Shown here one piece after another: positions 8,096 to 16,312 of a stretch of DNA of 28,352 nt. Both the position numbers and the translations under genes were made by a program. How positions within the stretch are numbered: the stretch's first letter is position 1; every line of letters starts with the position of its first letter. The notes below the pieces were generated by a model. The model saw only the letters and a list, made by a program, of their open reading frames with translations, did not search any database and was not told the DNA's origin. The DNA comes from Candidatus Bathyarchaeota archaeon (lineage in GTDB: Archaea; Thermoproteota; Bathyarchaeia; 40CM-2-53-6; FEN-987), in NCBI GenBank assembly GCA_022865625.1, contig JALHTB010000030.1, positions 1-28,352 on the forward strand, in the 5' to 3' direction.

Positions 8096-9481
8096 GTGAG
8101 CCTTTTAACAAACGCTAGTTCTGGCTCATCTGTGACGACACTCCCACAACTACACCAACCTCACGGAGAGAAGATTGACTTGGATGATATCGTGAGAATC
8201 GCAGCGATTCTCGCAGGACGCTCCGAATCCAACGTGAGACTTAGAGGATGGCTTCACAACAGACGATCGAGTGGAGGAATCCTCTTCCTGACCGTGCGAG
8301 ATGGCACAGGCTTTCTGCAATGCACCGCCAAGCGGGATCAAGTAGGCCAGAACAAGTTCACGGAAATTGAGACGGTTCCACTGGAATCAACTGTGGAACT
8401 GGAGGGACAGGTTGCACGAGACGAACGAGCACCTCGAGGTTACGAGCTCCGAATCACCAGATTCCAGACGCTTCACCGTTCACATGAAGACTTCCCTATT
8501 GCCAGGAAATATCATGGCCCTGAATTCCTTCTTGACAACCGCCACTTCTGGCTTCGAAGCAAGAAGATGCAGACGATTCTCCGAATCAGGGCTCTCTTTG
8601 TGGAAGAGGCACGCCGCTGGCTAAAGGAACACGAGTATCTGGAGGTTCAGGCCCCAACGCTCGTCTCGGCCGCAGTAGAAGGGGGTTCAACCCTCTTCGA
8701 GGTGAAGTACTTCGATCAGAAAGCATACTTGACGCAAAGCTGGCAGCTTTACGCCGAGGCAATGATAGCCAGTCTGGGCAAGATCTACACAGTGGCCCCA
8801 TCTTTTCGCGCAGAGAAATCCAGAACCAGGCGCCACCTGACTGAGTATTGGCATTTGGAGCTGGAAGAGCCGTGGCTTGATCTTGAGGGACTCATCAAGG
8901 TTGAGGAAGAGCTTGTCCTGCACATCGCCCACCAGGTAGCAGCTCAAGCAACGGAAGACCTCAAAGACCTTGGACGTGATCCCAAAGTGCTGGCCGAGCT
9001 GAAGGGTCCCCTGCCGAGGATCACCTACGACAAAGCAGTGGAACTGATCCATAGTCACGATTCGAGTTTCAGCTGGGGCATGGATCTTGGTTACGAACAG
9101 GAGAAGATCTTGACAGCCAACTTCACTACACCATTCTTCGTCACTCACTATCCCAAAGGAGTGAAAGCATTCTACCACATGCCCGATCCACAGAGACCGG
9201 AAGTGACTCTGTCAGTTGACATGCTTGCACCGGAAGGTTACGGAGAAATCACCGGCGGCGGCCAACGCATTCATGACTATTCACAGCTCATGAAGCGAGT
9301 CGAAGAGGAGCACTTGAACCCTGAGCAGTACTCATGGTATCTGGACCTGAGGAAATATGGAACAGTTCCCCATTCGGGATTCGGGATGGGTGTCGAGCGA
9401 ACCATTACCTGGATCTGCAAGCTCAAACACATCCGTGACGCGACAGCCTTTCCAAGACTCATGAATCGAATCTACCCGTAG
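8096..9481 (+). CDS. asnS: Asparaginyl-tRNA synthetase
   Basis: This class IIb synthetase charges tRNA(Asn) with asparagine. The 461 residues contain an N-terminal OB-fold anticodon-binding domain (about 45-130, VRLRGWLHNRRSSGG then LFLTVRDGTG) and a catalytic domain with motif 2 FRAEKSRTRRHLTEYWHLEL (237-256) and motif 3 GMGVERTITWI (430-440). SRTRRH in motif 2 is typical of archaeal and eukaryotic AsnRS rather than AspRS. The OB-fold argues against the AsnRS-derived asparagine synthetase paralogue, which lacks it. The GTG start lies close to the predicted transcript start. About 30 N-terminal residues before the first helix are poorly conserved in appearance, so a later start is possible. 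A GNAT gene follows by 19 bases. Confidence 0.93.
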   Translation: MSLLTNASSGSSVTTLPQLHQPHGEKIDLDDIVRIAAILAGRSESNVRLRGWLHNRRSSGGILFLTVRDGTGFLQCTAKRDQVGQNKFTEIETVPLESTVELEGQVARDERAPRGYELRITRFQTLHRSHEDFPIARKYHGPEFLLDNRHFWLRSKKMQTILRIRALFVEEARRWLKEHEYLEVQAPTLVSAAVEGGSTLFEVKYFDQKAYLTQSWQLYAEAMIASLGKIYTVAPSFRAEKSRTRRHLTEYWHLELEEPWLDLEGLIKVEEELVLHIAHQVAAQATEDLKDLGRDPKVLAELKGPLPRITYDKAVELIHSHDSSFSWGMDLGYEQEKILTANFTTPFFVTHYPKGVKAFYHMPDPQRPEVTLSVDMLAPEGYGEITGGGQRIHDYSQLMKRVEEEHLNPEQYSWYLDLRKYGTVPHSGFGMGVERTITWICKLKHIRDATAFPRLMNRIYP

Positions 9482-9500
9482 CGGAGCCGACGACATCCAC

Positions 9501-10340
9501 TTGCTCCGAATCCGACGAATGAAGACAGCCGATTTCCAGTCCGTAATCAAGCTAACAGATCAAGAGCACTGGGGTTACGGAATACGCGACATTGAAAGGG
9601 TACGAGCGCTTGAACATCGCGGCTGCCTAGTTGCTTCCCTCAATGGTCGCATGATTGGACTAGCGACGACCATCACCTACGGGAAGAGACTGGGATGGAT
9701 TGGAAACGTCGTGGTGCAGAGAAAGTACCGCGGTTCCGGAATTGGAAGTACACTCGTGCAGTCTGCCATGGGGCATCTTCTTTGTTCGCACGTGAAGAGT
9801 ATCGGTCTCTATTCCTATCCCGAGAACAAGCCAATGTACGAACGATTGGGTTTCCGGACGGAAGGGGGATTCGTGAGATTGGCAATGTCCCGTCGCACCC
9901 GAACCCTCGTCCGTCAAGATCGAGCCCCCCTGCGTCAGATTCTCGGACTCGATAGGCGTGTCTTCGGGGCCGACAGGACGAGGCTCCTACGTCACCTCTT
10001 CAAGGAGTTTCCGAAAGGCTGGGCTTGGACGATGAAGAGATCAAAGCTTACAGGATTCTCAGTCGTCAAGCGGTACAAGGATAGTTCAGAGATAGGCCCC
10101 GCAATCTGTGAGAATCAAGGCCCGGACGAGATCGCAGATCTCCTGGAGTCCTCTGTCGCTCTCGTCACGAAGTGGCCGCTTGAGGTGTCCGTTCCTGAGA
10201 TAAATCGAGCTGTCTTGAAGGTGGCCGATCGATTAGGTTTCCGTGCCGAGAGGAGAGGAGTTGTGATGAGCCTTGCAGACTTGGACAGAATAGGGACTAA
10301 TCCTGCGATCGTGGCCCTCGGCTTTCTCGACAAAGGCTAG
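9501..10340 (+). CDS. GNAT acetyltransferase with second C-terminal lobe
   Basis: This is a predicted acetyl-CoA-dependent N-acyltransferase with unknown acceptor. The N-terminal GNAT domain (2-130) begins LRIRRMKTADFQSV. Its acetyl-CoA loop is VVVQRKYRGSGIGSTLV (70-86), followed by YSYPENKPMYERLGFRTEGG, the typical final strand and helix. Residues 135-279 form a second domain (TRTLVRQDRAPLRQILGLDR onward) resembling the C-terminal half of two-domain GNAT proteins of the Acetyltransf_18 sort. The TTG start gives the expected first beta strand; a GGAG lies 13 bases upstream. It sits 19 bases after asnS, so cotranscription is likely, though a functional link is not shown. Confidence 0.85.
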   Translation: MLRIRRMKTADFQSVIKLTDQEHWGYGIRDIERVRALEHRGCLVASLNGRMIGLATTITYGKRLGWIGNVVVQRKYRGSGIGSTLVQSAMGHLLCSHVKSIGLYSYPENKPMYERLGFRTEGGFVRLAMSRRTRTLVRQDRAPLRQILGLDRRVFGADRTRLLRHLFKEFPKGWAWTMKRSKLTGFSVVKRYKDSSEIGPAICENQGPDEIADLLESSVALVTKWPLEVSVPEINRAVLKVADRLGFRAERRGVVMSLADLDRIGTNPAIVALGFLDKG

Positions 10341-10389
10341 ATGTACCCTCCAAAAGCTGATTCGCATGTTTCGCGCGATAGAGTCGGAA

Positions 10390-11319
10390 TCAATCTTGCC
10401 TCTGGGAGCTTCGAGCATGACTTCTCTTCTTCTTTGATCGAACGAAATCCAATGCTTCTTGGGCAGTAGTTGGCACGCGATAGCGCTTGACGAAGAAGTT
10501 CACAATGTTTGCTACATCGCGGGTCAGAAGCTCGTCAGCTCCAGGATCGTTTGCCGCAACACTCTGGGGCCAATCGATGAAGGCGAATCGTCCGGATTCG
10601 GTCACTAGGATGTTGTACTCGCTGAGATCACCATGAACGATATGGGCGTCACAGAAGAGGGTTCTCAACGCAAGTAGAATTCGTCGCAGCGTGTCAGTGG
10701 GGTGCGGCAGCATTGCTCTTGAGAGTTCAGAACCGTTGAAGAACTCCATCGCCACAAGATGCCTATTCTGTCCGATGGGCTTGGGTACCGGAACCTTCGC
10801 TCGACGCGCACACCTCATCGCCGCAAACTCACGTGTAGCGGCTATCCTTGCTTGATATATCCAAGACGTGTGGGACCTGTCAGCGACGTATGCCCTTGCT
10901 CGCCTGGTTTGACGGAAACTTATCCTGCCTAAGCGATAAAACTTCAGAGCGATCCTAGTGCCTCTTTTCCCTTTAGCGTCGTACACGTCAGACTCCTTCC
11001 CGACGCCAAGGGGCCTGCCAAGTGCCTGGACAGTATTTCGCTTGACCAGAGCGTTCAAAGCCAAGCAATCGTAGCCGAGAAATGTCAGTCGGAATCCGGC
11101 ATACCCTAATGTGCGCGTGCTGCCCGAGGCCAAGAGACGTTGGTCTACCAGATCCGGTAGACGCTTCATGACCTCCTCCTCAAGCAGGTTTGCATAACGC
11201 ACGATTCGTGAGACGGGAACATATTCACGGCTTGCCATTCCTAACTCTGCACCGAGCAGGATGCGAAAGTCAGCTGGCTCAAGTGCTCGAAAAGTCTGAG
11301 CCACATGTCCCGCCGACAT
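10390..11319 (-). CDS. rio2: Rio2 atypical serine kinase / ATPase
   Basis: Rio2 acts in small-ribosomal-subunit maturation in archaea and eukaryotes. The N-terminal winged helix (about 5-92) is followed by the RIO kinase fold. Visible parts are the nucleotide loop LGVGKESDVYDA (104-115), the ATP-contacting lysine K126 in ALKFYRLG, the catalytic HGDLSEYNILV with D231, and the metal-binding IDWPQSV with D249. The winged helix and GVGKESDVY distinguish Rio2 from Rio1. The C-terminal tail is basic. Length (309) is typical. The ATG start has AGG six bases upstream. It lies 47 bases downstream of pyrG on the same strand, so the two are probably one transcript, and it converges with the GNAT gene. 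Confidence 0.95.
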   Translation of the reverse strand: MSAGHVAQTFRALEPADFRILLGAELGMASREYVPVSRIVRYANLLEEEVMKRLPDLVDQRLLASGSTRTLGYAGFRLTFLGYDCLALNALVKRNTVQALGRPLGVGKESDVYDAKGKRGTRIALKFYRLGRISFRQTRRARAYVADRSHTSWIYQARIAATREFAAMRCARRAKVPVPKPIGQNRHLVAMEFFNGSELSRAMLPHPTDTLRRILLALRTLFCDAHIVHGDLSEYNILVTESGRFAFIDWPQSVAANDPGADELLTRDVANIVNFFVKRYRVPTTAQEALDFVRSKKKRSHARSSQRQD

Positions 11320-11366
11320 TGCCTAGTGACCACTGGAGTCTGAGGTCGTGGCATCTGTGTTCGGCA

Positions 11367-13016
11367 TTACTGCTTCGCTCTCTGAGTGGCATCTGGAAGC
11401 TCAACGAGGGGCCTACCCAGTTTCCTATCAAGCGACGCTTTGACCAATCCATAGTACGGGGGAGATGGATTTGTCGGTCTGGAACGAAACTCGCCATGGA
11501 ACTGCGTCGCCATGAAGAAGTAATGGGAAGGAAGTTCGAGGATCTCCATGCGGCGACCATCGAGGCTTCTGCCAGAGAAAACAAGGCCTTCCTGTTCGAG
11601 CCTTTGGAGGTAGTCTGGATTGACTTCGTATCGATGTCTGTGCCTCTCCCATGCTCGCCGACGGCCGTACAGACGTTCGGCCAATGTGCCCGGCTGTATT
11701 CTGACCTCGTGTGCCCCCAGTCGCATTGTACCTCCCTTAGACTCGACTCCAAGTTGTTCAGGCATCAGGTCTATCACGCGGTGTCGTGTGGCAGGATCGA
11801 TTTCTGTGCTGTTCGCTTCTTCCAAGCCGATGCTTCTGGCAAACTCCACAGTTGCGAGTTGGAATCCGAAACATATCCCTAGGAATGGAAGGTCATTCTT
11901 GCGTGCATAGTGTATTGCCTGTATCTTCCCTTCGCTCCCACGTTGGCCGAAACCGCCAGGAACAAGAATCCCATTCGCTCTCAAGAGCGTCTCAATCTTT
12001 GGTCTGTCGCCTTCCAGTTGTTCTGTTTCGATCCAAGCGAGGTTGACTCGCGTGTCTGCTGCGGCGCCAGCATGTCTTAGAGACTCGTTCACGCTGACAT
12101 ATGAATCCGCAAGCTCAGCGTACTTGCCGCAGACCGCTATCGTAATCTCGTTAGTGGGGTTTGTGAAACGCTTCACTGTTCGACTCCATGTGTCCCAGTT
12201 CGGAGTCTTCTTCTCAAGCACAAGCCTCTCACTCAGAAAAGTGCCCATGCCCTGATCTTCGAGCAAGAGCGGAACGTCATAGACGCTCTTCGAGTCTGGA
12301 GACGAGAATACAGCGGCCTCATCAACGTTGCAGAACAAGGCGATCTTCTTTCTCGGTGCGGACTGCAATGGATCCGCACTTCGGGCGATTATGAGATCCG
12401 GTTGAAGTCCGATCCTTCTTAGCTCTTGGACACTGTGCTGCGTGGGCTTGGTCTTCTGCTCGCCAACAACTCCGACGACCGGCACCAGGGTAACATGTGC
12501 AAAGGCGACATTCTTGAAACCGTCTTCTAGTCGCATTTGTCTGGCTGCTTCGAGGAATGGGAGGCTTTCTATGTCTCCCACGGTTCCTCCTATCTCTACC
12601 AAGACCACGTCGGCTTTGGTTGACTCTGCAATGTTGCGCATCCTGCGTTTGATCTCATCGGTCATGTGAGGTATGATTTGGACGCATTGACCAAGGAATG
12701 TGCCGTTTCTTTCCATGTCTATAATAGCTTGGTAGATCTGACCTGTTGTGATGTTGTGCGTCTTCGAGAGATTCACATCAAGGAATCGTTCGTAGGTCCC
12801 GAGATCCATGTCAGTCTCGCCGCCATCCTCGGTTACAAAGACTTCACCGTGAACAACAGGATTCATTGTTCCGGCATCAACATTGAGGTATGGGTCAATC
12901 TTGAGTGCCGTCACTTTGGCTCCTCGCGTCTGGAGGATCTTGCCGATGGAAGCTACGGCTATCCCTTTCCCTACGCCAGACATCACTCCGCCAGTTATGA
13001 AGACGTATTTTGCCAC
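11367..13016 (-). CDS. pyrG: CTP synthase
   Basis: CTP synthase converts UTP to CTP with ATP and glutamine. The 549 residues include the synthetase domain, with the P-loop-type [11 protein letters not shown] near the N-terminus and [15 protein letters not shown], and a class I glutamine amidotransferase domain with C382 in [10 protein letters not shown] and H507-E509 in QFHGEF. All key residues are present. The frame is open for 30 more codons upstream. I chose GTG 13016 because it begins [10 protein letters not shown] as the family does and has GGTGTT upstream. A TATA-like GCTTTAAT lies about 45 bases before the start. rio2 follows in the same direction. Confidence 0.97.
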   Translation of the reverse strand: MAKYVFITGGVMSGVGKGIAVASIGKILQTRGAKVTALKIDPYLNVDAGTMNPVVHGEVFVTEDGGETDMDLGTYERFLDVNLSKTHNITTGQIYQAIIDMERNGTFLGQCVQIIPHMTDEIKRRMRNIAESTKADVVLVEIGGTVGDIESLPFLEAARQMRLEDGFKNVAFAHVTLVPVVGVVGEQKTKPTQHSVQELRRIGLQPDLIIARSADPLQSAPRKKIALFCNVDEAAVFSSPDSKSVYDVPLLLEDQGMGTFLSERLVLEKKTPNWDTWSRTVKRFTNPTNEITIAVCGKYAELADSYVSVNESLRHAGAAADTRVNLAWIETEQLEGDRPKIETLLRANGILVPGGFGQRGSEGKIQAIHYARKNDLPFLGICFGFQLATVEFARSIGLEEANSTEIDPATRHRVIDLMPEQLGVESKGGTMRLGAHEVRIQPGTLAERLYGRRRAWERHRHRYEVNPDYLQRLEQEGLVFSGRSLDGRRMEILELPSHYFFMATQFHGEFRSRPTNPSPPYYGLVKASLDRKLGRPLVELPDATQRAKQ

Positions 13017-13058
13017 TCGAAGAACACCGAAACAGTTCAGTCGCTTGCTCTGTAATGA

Positions 13059-13066
13059 ATTAAAGC
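13059..13066 (-). promoter_or_regulatory. TATA-like box for pyrG
   Basis: Read on the minus strand this is GCTTTAAT, about 45 bases before the chosen GTG start of pyrG. It would give a leader near 20 bases. It also supports the shorter pyrG protein, because the longer in-frame version would have to begin upstream of this box. Confidence 0.5.
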
Positions 13067-13131
13067 TTTGGACAGCGTCCACTCGGTCAGAGAGGACGGA
13101 AAGCAAGGAAACGGAATGAGAGAGAAGTCAC

Positions 13132-13818
13132 TTACTCTTTCTGGACCATTCCTTGAAGTTTCTTGATCTCTTGGTTGATGAGTTCAAGTGCCACCTTTGC
13201 TGAGGCGAGCGTCTGTTGAATTGTTTCACGTTGTGATTCTCCCCAGATCTTCGTTGCTCCACGTGCCGTAATCGAGCCCATGGGGGTGAGGTTTAGTTTC
13301 TCGCCTTGCCTTTCGATCAGACCCGCTGAGGCCAAGCTTTCGATCAAGTCAAGCTCTGTCTTTGTGAGCCTCATGGTTGACAGTTGGACGGCAGATGACT
13401 TGTCTGCAGCGTTGAGCTCTTGAAGTTTCACTAGAATACTGGCATTTGGAGGAAGTTCCTTTCCGAATTCCGCCTTGGCGAGCTTTTCGACTTGCCTGAT
13501 CTCTTCGATTCTTCCTACTGCGCTCGTCACGGAGGAGAGGCCTTTGGTTATGTTCATGAGGGATTGGACGATTGAGCTCTGTGGGTTTAAGCGATAGAGT
13601 GTGACCGCGCCGACGTGTCGTGAAGGCGCTATTGCCTTCATCTTCTCCAGGTCATCCCAGACTCTGTAGAGGGTTGTACGGCCGATTCCTGCCTTCTGCG
13701 CTATCTCGGTCTTCGTCAGTTCCTCCTGTGGGCGTTCAACGAGAACGCTGAGCACTTTCAGTTGTGGGGAACGTGTCAGCGCGTCCAGGAAGGCTGCGGT
13801 GTCTTCGCCTGAGGCCAT
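13132..13818 (-). CDS. Winged-helix transcriptional regulator
   Basis: This is a predicted DNA-binding protein of 228 residues. The N-terminal winged helix (about 10-75) contains a clear helix-turn-helix: LTKTEIAQKAGIGRTTLYRV, then WDDLEKMKAIAPSR and a wing VGAVTLYRLNP. A central segment (about 120-185) may be a second small helical or winged domain (RLTKTELDLIESLASAGLIE). The C-terminus (about 195-228) is a likely coiled coil for dimerisation. No cofactor site is obvious. It is divergent from another winged-helix gene across 73 bases and lies 115 bases upstream of pyrG on the same strand. The target is unknown; its own divergent promoter is the natural first guess. Confidence 0.8.
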   Translation of the reverse strand: MASGEDTAAFLDALTRSPQLKVLSVLVERPQEELTKTEIAQKAGIGRTTLYRVWDDLEKMKAIAPSRHVGAVTLYRLNPQSSIVQSLMNITKGLSSVTSAVGRIEEIRQVEKLAKAEFGKELPPNASILVKLQELNAADKSSAVQLSTMRLTKTELDLIESLASAGLIERQGEKLNLTPMGSITARGATKIWGESQRETIQQTLASAKVALELINQEIKKLQGMVQKE

Positions 13819-13855
13819 CTGCGGGTACCTGTTGCGATACGCCCCATGGGAGGCA

Positions 13856-13893
13856 TATTAATGTTCGCATAATAGTACACCAGAGTTTCGCAT
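13856..13893. promoter_or_regulatory. Divergent promoter with TTCGCAT direct repeats
   Basis: An ATATTAAT core (13856-13863) can act as a TATA box in either direction, and CATAATAG follows at about 13869. TTCGCAT occurs twice (13864-13870 and 13887-13893), 23 bases apart, on either side of the second AT-rich core. Both flanking genes encode winged-helix proteins, so these copies are candidate operator half-sites. This is inference. Confidence 0.4.
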
Positions 13894-14221
13894 GAAATCC
13901 ATAAGAAGCACATGCGGGGTGACCCTGAATGTCCCCACCATGAGCCTAGGCTTCTCCGACAGTGAAACCCTGATCCTCCTGACCCTGTGGCAGTTGAAAG
14001 CACTGGGAACTCGTGGAGTGACTATGGACGATCTTGCCAGTCGCCTATCGAGCGGTCAAAAGGGAGAAACGCTCGACATACTCAAGCGCCTCGAAGCGCG
14101 AAGTCTCGTCACAATCACAAGCCGTGCAGGAAATGAACAGTTTGCACTGAGTCTGCTCGGTGCAGCCTTTGTGAGACAACTCCAGGACAAACAACTCGGG
14201 GACGCAACCCGCGAATTCTGA
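13892..14221 (+). CDS. Small winged-helix protein
   Basis: This is a predicted single-domain winged-helix protein. The segment FSDSETLILLTLWQLKALGT, then VTMDDLASRLSSGQKGETLDILKRLEARSLVTITSR, gives three helices and a wing in MarR- or ArsR-like order. The C-terminus AFVRQLQDKQLGDATREF is a further helix. No ligand motif is visible. The start is uncertain: ATG 13892 gives 109 residues and could be nearly leaderless from the ATATTAAT box, while GTG 13919 or ATG 13940 (93 residues, starting MSLGFSDSE) would begin just before the fold. It is divergent from the larger winged-helix regulator. Function is unknown. Confidence 0.7.
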   Translation: MKSIRSTCGVTLNVPTMSLGFSDSETLILLTLWQLKALGTRGVTMDDLASRLSSGQKGETLDILKRLEARSLVTITSRAGNEQFALSLLGAAFVRQLQDKQLGDATREF

Positions 14222-14332
14222 GCGGACAAACAACCAAAGCAAAGCCTTTAGACAGCCAGTTCTCGAACACTACACTGATGATGAACAACAAGCGTCTGAG
14301 CGCTCTCAGCCTGCGCAGTGAGGACTTTCGAC

Positions 14333-14356
14333 GGGCGAACTGATTCATGTTCGCCC
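14333..14356. repeat. Perfect 8-bp inverted repeat upstream of purA
   Basis: GGGCGAAC (14333-14340) and GTTCGCCC (14349-14356) are separated by 8 bases, so arm centres are 16 bases apart. It lies between the small winged-helix gene and the purA TATA box. It could be an operator or a 3' hairpin of the upstream transcript. No T-rich run follows it, which makes a terminator less likely. Confidence 0.5.
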
Positions 14357-14404
14357 ATCGAACCCAAACCAAAGCAAGATCATTTGCCGGGCGCAGTTGG
14401 TTCG

Positions 14405-14417
14405 AAAAAGGCTTAAG
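14405..14417 (+). promoter_or_regulatory. TATA-like box for purA
   Basis: AAAAAG followed by GCTTAAG resembles an archaeal BRE plus TATA core. It ends 32 bases before the GTG start of purA, so the transcript should have a very short leader. GGGGAAC within that leader could pair with 16S rRNA. Confidence 0.45.
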
Positions 14418-14449
14418 ACGCGACCTCCTCGCCATGATGGGGAACTCAC

Positions 14450-15487
14450 GTGGCGTGCACGGTCGTCGTAGGCGGTTTCTTCGGAGACGAGGGCAAAGGT
14501 AAGCTTACTGCATATTTGGCTCTCAGAGAGCGCCCCGCAATCGTCGCTCGAGGCGGGGTTGGACCGAATGCTGGACACACGGTACAGATCGAAGGAAGGA
14601 CGTACTCACTCAGGTTGATCCCGAGCGGATTCGTTTCACGAGAATCACGACTTCTCATCGGACCTGGGGTCCTAGTGAGCCCGGGCATTCTTCTGAAGGA
14701 GATCGAGGTCACAGAGACCAAGGATAGATTCGGCATAGACCGCCAGTGCGCAATAATCGAGCAGAAGCACATAGACCAAGAAAGCCAGTCTGAGCATCTG
14801 GTCAAGAAGATAGGGGTCACAAAGAGCGGAGTCGGAGCCTGCAACGCTGATCGCATCTTCAGATCTGCCAAATTGGCAAGAGATGTGCCAGAACTGTCCG
14901 GTTTCTTAGCTGATGTGCCGGAAGAAATCCACAAAGCTCTGGATCAGAATCGACATGTTCTGGTCGAAGGATCCCAGGGCACATTCCTATCACTCTACCA
15001 TGGAACATACCCATACTGCACAAGCAAGGATGTCTGTGCCTCCGGCATCTGTTCAGACGTCGGCATCGGACCCACAGATGTCGACGAAGTAATCGTCGTC
15101 TTCAAGGCGTTCGTAACCAGAGTCGGAGAAGGCCCTCTTGAAGGCCAGCTGAGTGAGGACGAGACCCAGAAAAGAGGCTGGCAAGAATTCGGCACAGTCA
15201 CTAGGAGGCCACGCAGAGCAGCCCCATTCAATTTCGAGTTAGCAAGGAAAGCGGCTGATCTCAATGGAGCCACACAGGCAGCAATCACCAAGATGGATGT
15301 GGTGTTCCCTGACGCGGCTGGTCTCAAGGAGTTCGAAGACCTGCCAAGCAAAGCAAAAGAATTCGTGGAAAAGGTGGAGCGGGCAACAGGCGTTCCCGTA
15401 ACGCTAATTGGAACAGGCGCATCAAATGAAGATCTGATCGATCGCATGCCCAAGAAAAACCTGACAAGCAAGGAATCACGTCAATAG
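14450..15487 (+). CDS. purA: Adenylosuccinate synthetase
   Basis: PurA joins IMP and aspartate with GTP to make adenylosuccinate, the first step from IMP to AMP. The 345-residue length matches the short archaeal form, against about 430 in bacteria and eukaryotes. The N-terminal GTP loop is GGFFGDEGKGK (8-18), with catalytic D13, and GGVGPNAGHTV (35-45) carries catalytic H43. GFVSRESRLLIGPGVLV, GSQGTFLS and GTVTRRPRR are further conserved blocks. The usual QW before GDEGKGK is FF here. The GTG start gives the family's N-terminus. The gene stands alone on this strand. Confidence 0.95.
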   Translation: MACTVVVGGFFGDEGKGKLTAYLALRERPAIVARGGVGPNAGHTVQIEGRTYSLRLIPSGFVSRESRLLIGPGVLVSPGILLKEIEVTETKDRFGIDRQCAIIEQKHIDQESQSEHLVKKIGVTKSGVGACNADRIFRSAKLARDVPELSGFLADVPEEIHKALDQNRHVLVEGSQGTFLSLYHGTYPYCTSKDVCASGICSDVGIGPTDVDEVIVVFKAFVTRVGEGPLEGQLSEDETQKRGWQEFGTVTRRPRRAAPFNFELARKAADLNGATQAAITKMDVVFPDAAGLKEFEDLPSKAKEFVEKVERATGVPVTLIGTGASNEDLIDRMPKKNLTSKESRQ

Positions 15488-15554
15488 GTTCATCATTGCC
15501 GCATACAGCCCTAGGCTGCAACTTCGAAGACAACGAAATGATGAATCTCAGCCT

Positions 15555-16106
15555 TCAGCCTGACCCTGTGATCAGGCGGCCGACGATGTCACGCCGCTTG
15601 ATCGCTTCCATGATGAGAGCGATTATGCCTAACTCAAGCCAAGCCTTTGACAGAACAACCGCGACGAAGCCTTGAGTGATGTATTGCCCTACGTCTGGAA
15701 GAAAGAATGGAACTACGAGCATGAAGTAGAGATATGTGGCAACACACTCGGGCACATAGCCCAACAGAGTCGCAAGGCCGGGCCTCAGTTTCTTTCCCAA
15801 GAACCCGGCAGTGATTCCTGTCAGTGATTTCAGAGGAATGATCAGGAAGCCCACGACTGGTCCAAACCATCCCGTGACTCCGAACCGATAGAATGGCACG
15901 ATGCTCACCATTGCACCTGTGATTCCACCCAGCATGGGCCCAGAGTACAGAGCAACGATCAGCGTCGCGACGTGCGACAGGTCTGGAGCGACCTGACTTA
16001 TCGGTGTGGGAATGGACACCGTCAGAAGCGCCAGAACATTTCCCAGAGCACCCATGGAGGCCACGAAAGCAACCTGCCTCGCGGAAATGGCCGTTGTTAG
16101 GTGCAT
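15555..16106 (-). CDS. ECF-type vitamin transporter S component (predicted)
   Basis: This 183-residue integral membrane protein has about five to six hydrophobic segments and almost no soluble part. Size, the N-terminal segment SARQVAFVASMGALGNVLAL and the glycine-rich GPMLGGITGAMVSI helix resemble substrate-binding S components of energy-coupling factor transporters, which import vitamins or metals with a shared EcfA/T module. No EcfA or EcfT gene lies in this window, as in group II systems with scattered parts. The substrate cannot be read from sequence. The promoter carries a repeated TTACGCGAAA element, so expression is probably regulated. The start is ATG 16106. Confidence 0.65.
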   Translation of the reverse strand: MHLTTAISARQVAFVASMGALGNVLALLTVSIPTPISQVAPDLSHVATLIVALYSGPMLGGITGAMVSIVPFYRFGVTGWFGPVVGFLIIPLKSLTGITAGFLGKKLRPGLATLLGYVPECVATYLYFMLVVPFFLPDVGQYITQGFVAVVLSKAWLELGIIALIMEAIKRRDIVGRLITGSG

Positions 16107-16148
16107 GTGATGTTCCCGACGGCAGTACCTCAGGTCTGCTGATAAGGC

Positions 16149-16176
16149 TTACGCGAAAAAGCGTATTTACGCGAAA
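16149..16176. promoter_or_regulatory. Repeated TTACGCGAAA operator with internal palindrome
   Basis: TTACGCGAAA occurs at 16149-16158 and again at 16167-16176, 18 bases apart. Between them GCGTA-TT-TACGC (16161-16172) is a perfect palindrome, and the first TACGC also pairs with GCGTA across six bases. On the minus strand the element includes GTAAATAC, a TATA-like core about 60 bases before the ECF-type start. Repeats straddling a TATA box are the usual layout of a repressor operator. The regulator encoded on the other side is a candidate binder. Confidence 0.6.
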
Positions 16177-16312
16177 TCTGGTAGAAATCTCGCCCTCCAC
16201 CCGCCTCCGCCCTCGGCGGCGCAGCATATGCACATCATGTGGCTCAAGCATCCGACGTTCATGCACAGACCAGTCAAGAAACGACTTTAGTATTCAGGCA
16301 TGGAGACACTCG

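Noticed and set aside
8096..9481. AsnRS-derived asparagine synthetase (AS-AR) instead of AsnRS
   Set aside because: That paralogue lacks the N-terminal anticodon-binding OB-fold, which is present here.
8096..9481. Aspartyl-tRNA synthetase
   Set aside because: Motif 2 reads FRAEKSRTRRHLTE, the archaeal/eukaryotic AsnRS form, rather than the AspRS form.
11190..11882. A 230-codon plus-strand open frame
   Set aside because: It lies opposite rio2 and pyrG, both certain, and has no family-like features; it is a shadow frame.
13017..13106. A 30-codon upstream extension of pyrG
   Set aside because: CTP synthases begin close to KYVFITGG, and the TATA-like box at 13059-13066 lies inside the extension.
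15634..16266. A 210-codon minus-strand open frame
   Set aside because: It is another frame of the ECF-type gene, with many His, Arg and Cys codons and no hydrophobic segments.
16004..16312. A 103-codon in-frame N-terminal extension of the ArsR-type regulator
   Set aside because: It overlaps the start of the opposite ECF-type gene and the shared promoter, its translation is rich in Arg, Ser and Pro like a shadow frame, and ATG 16313 has a good ribosome-binding sequence.
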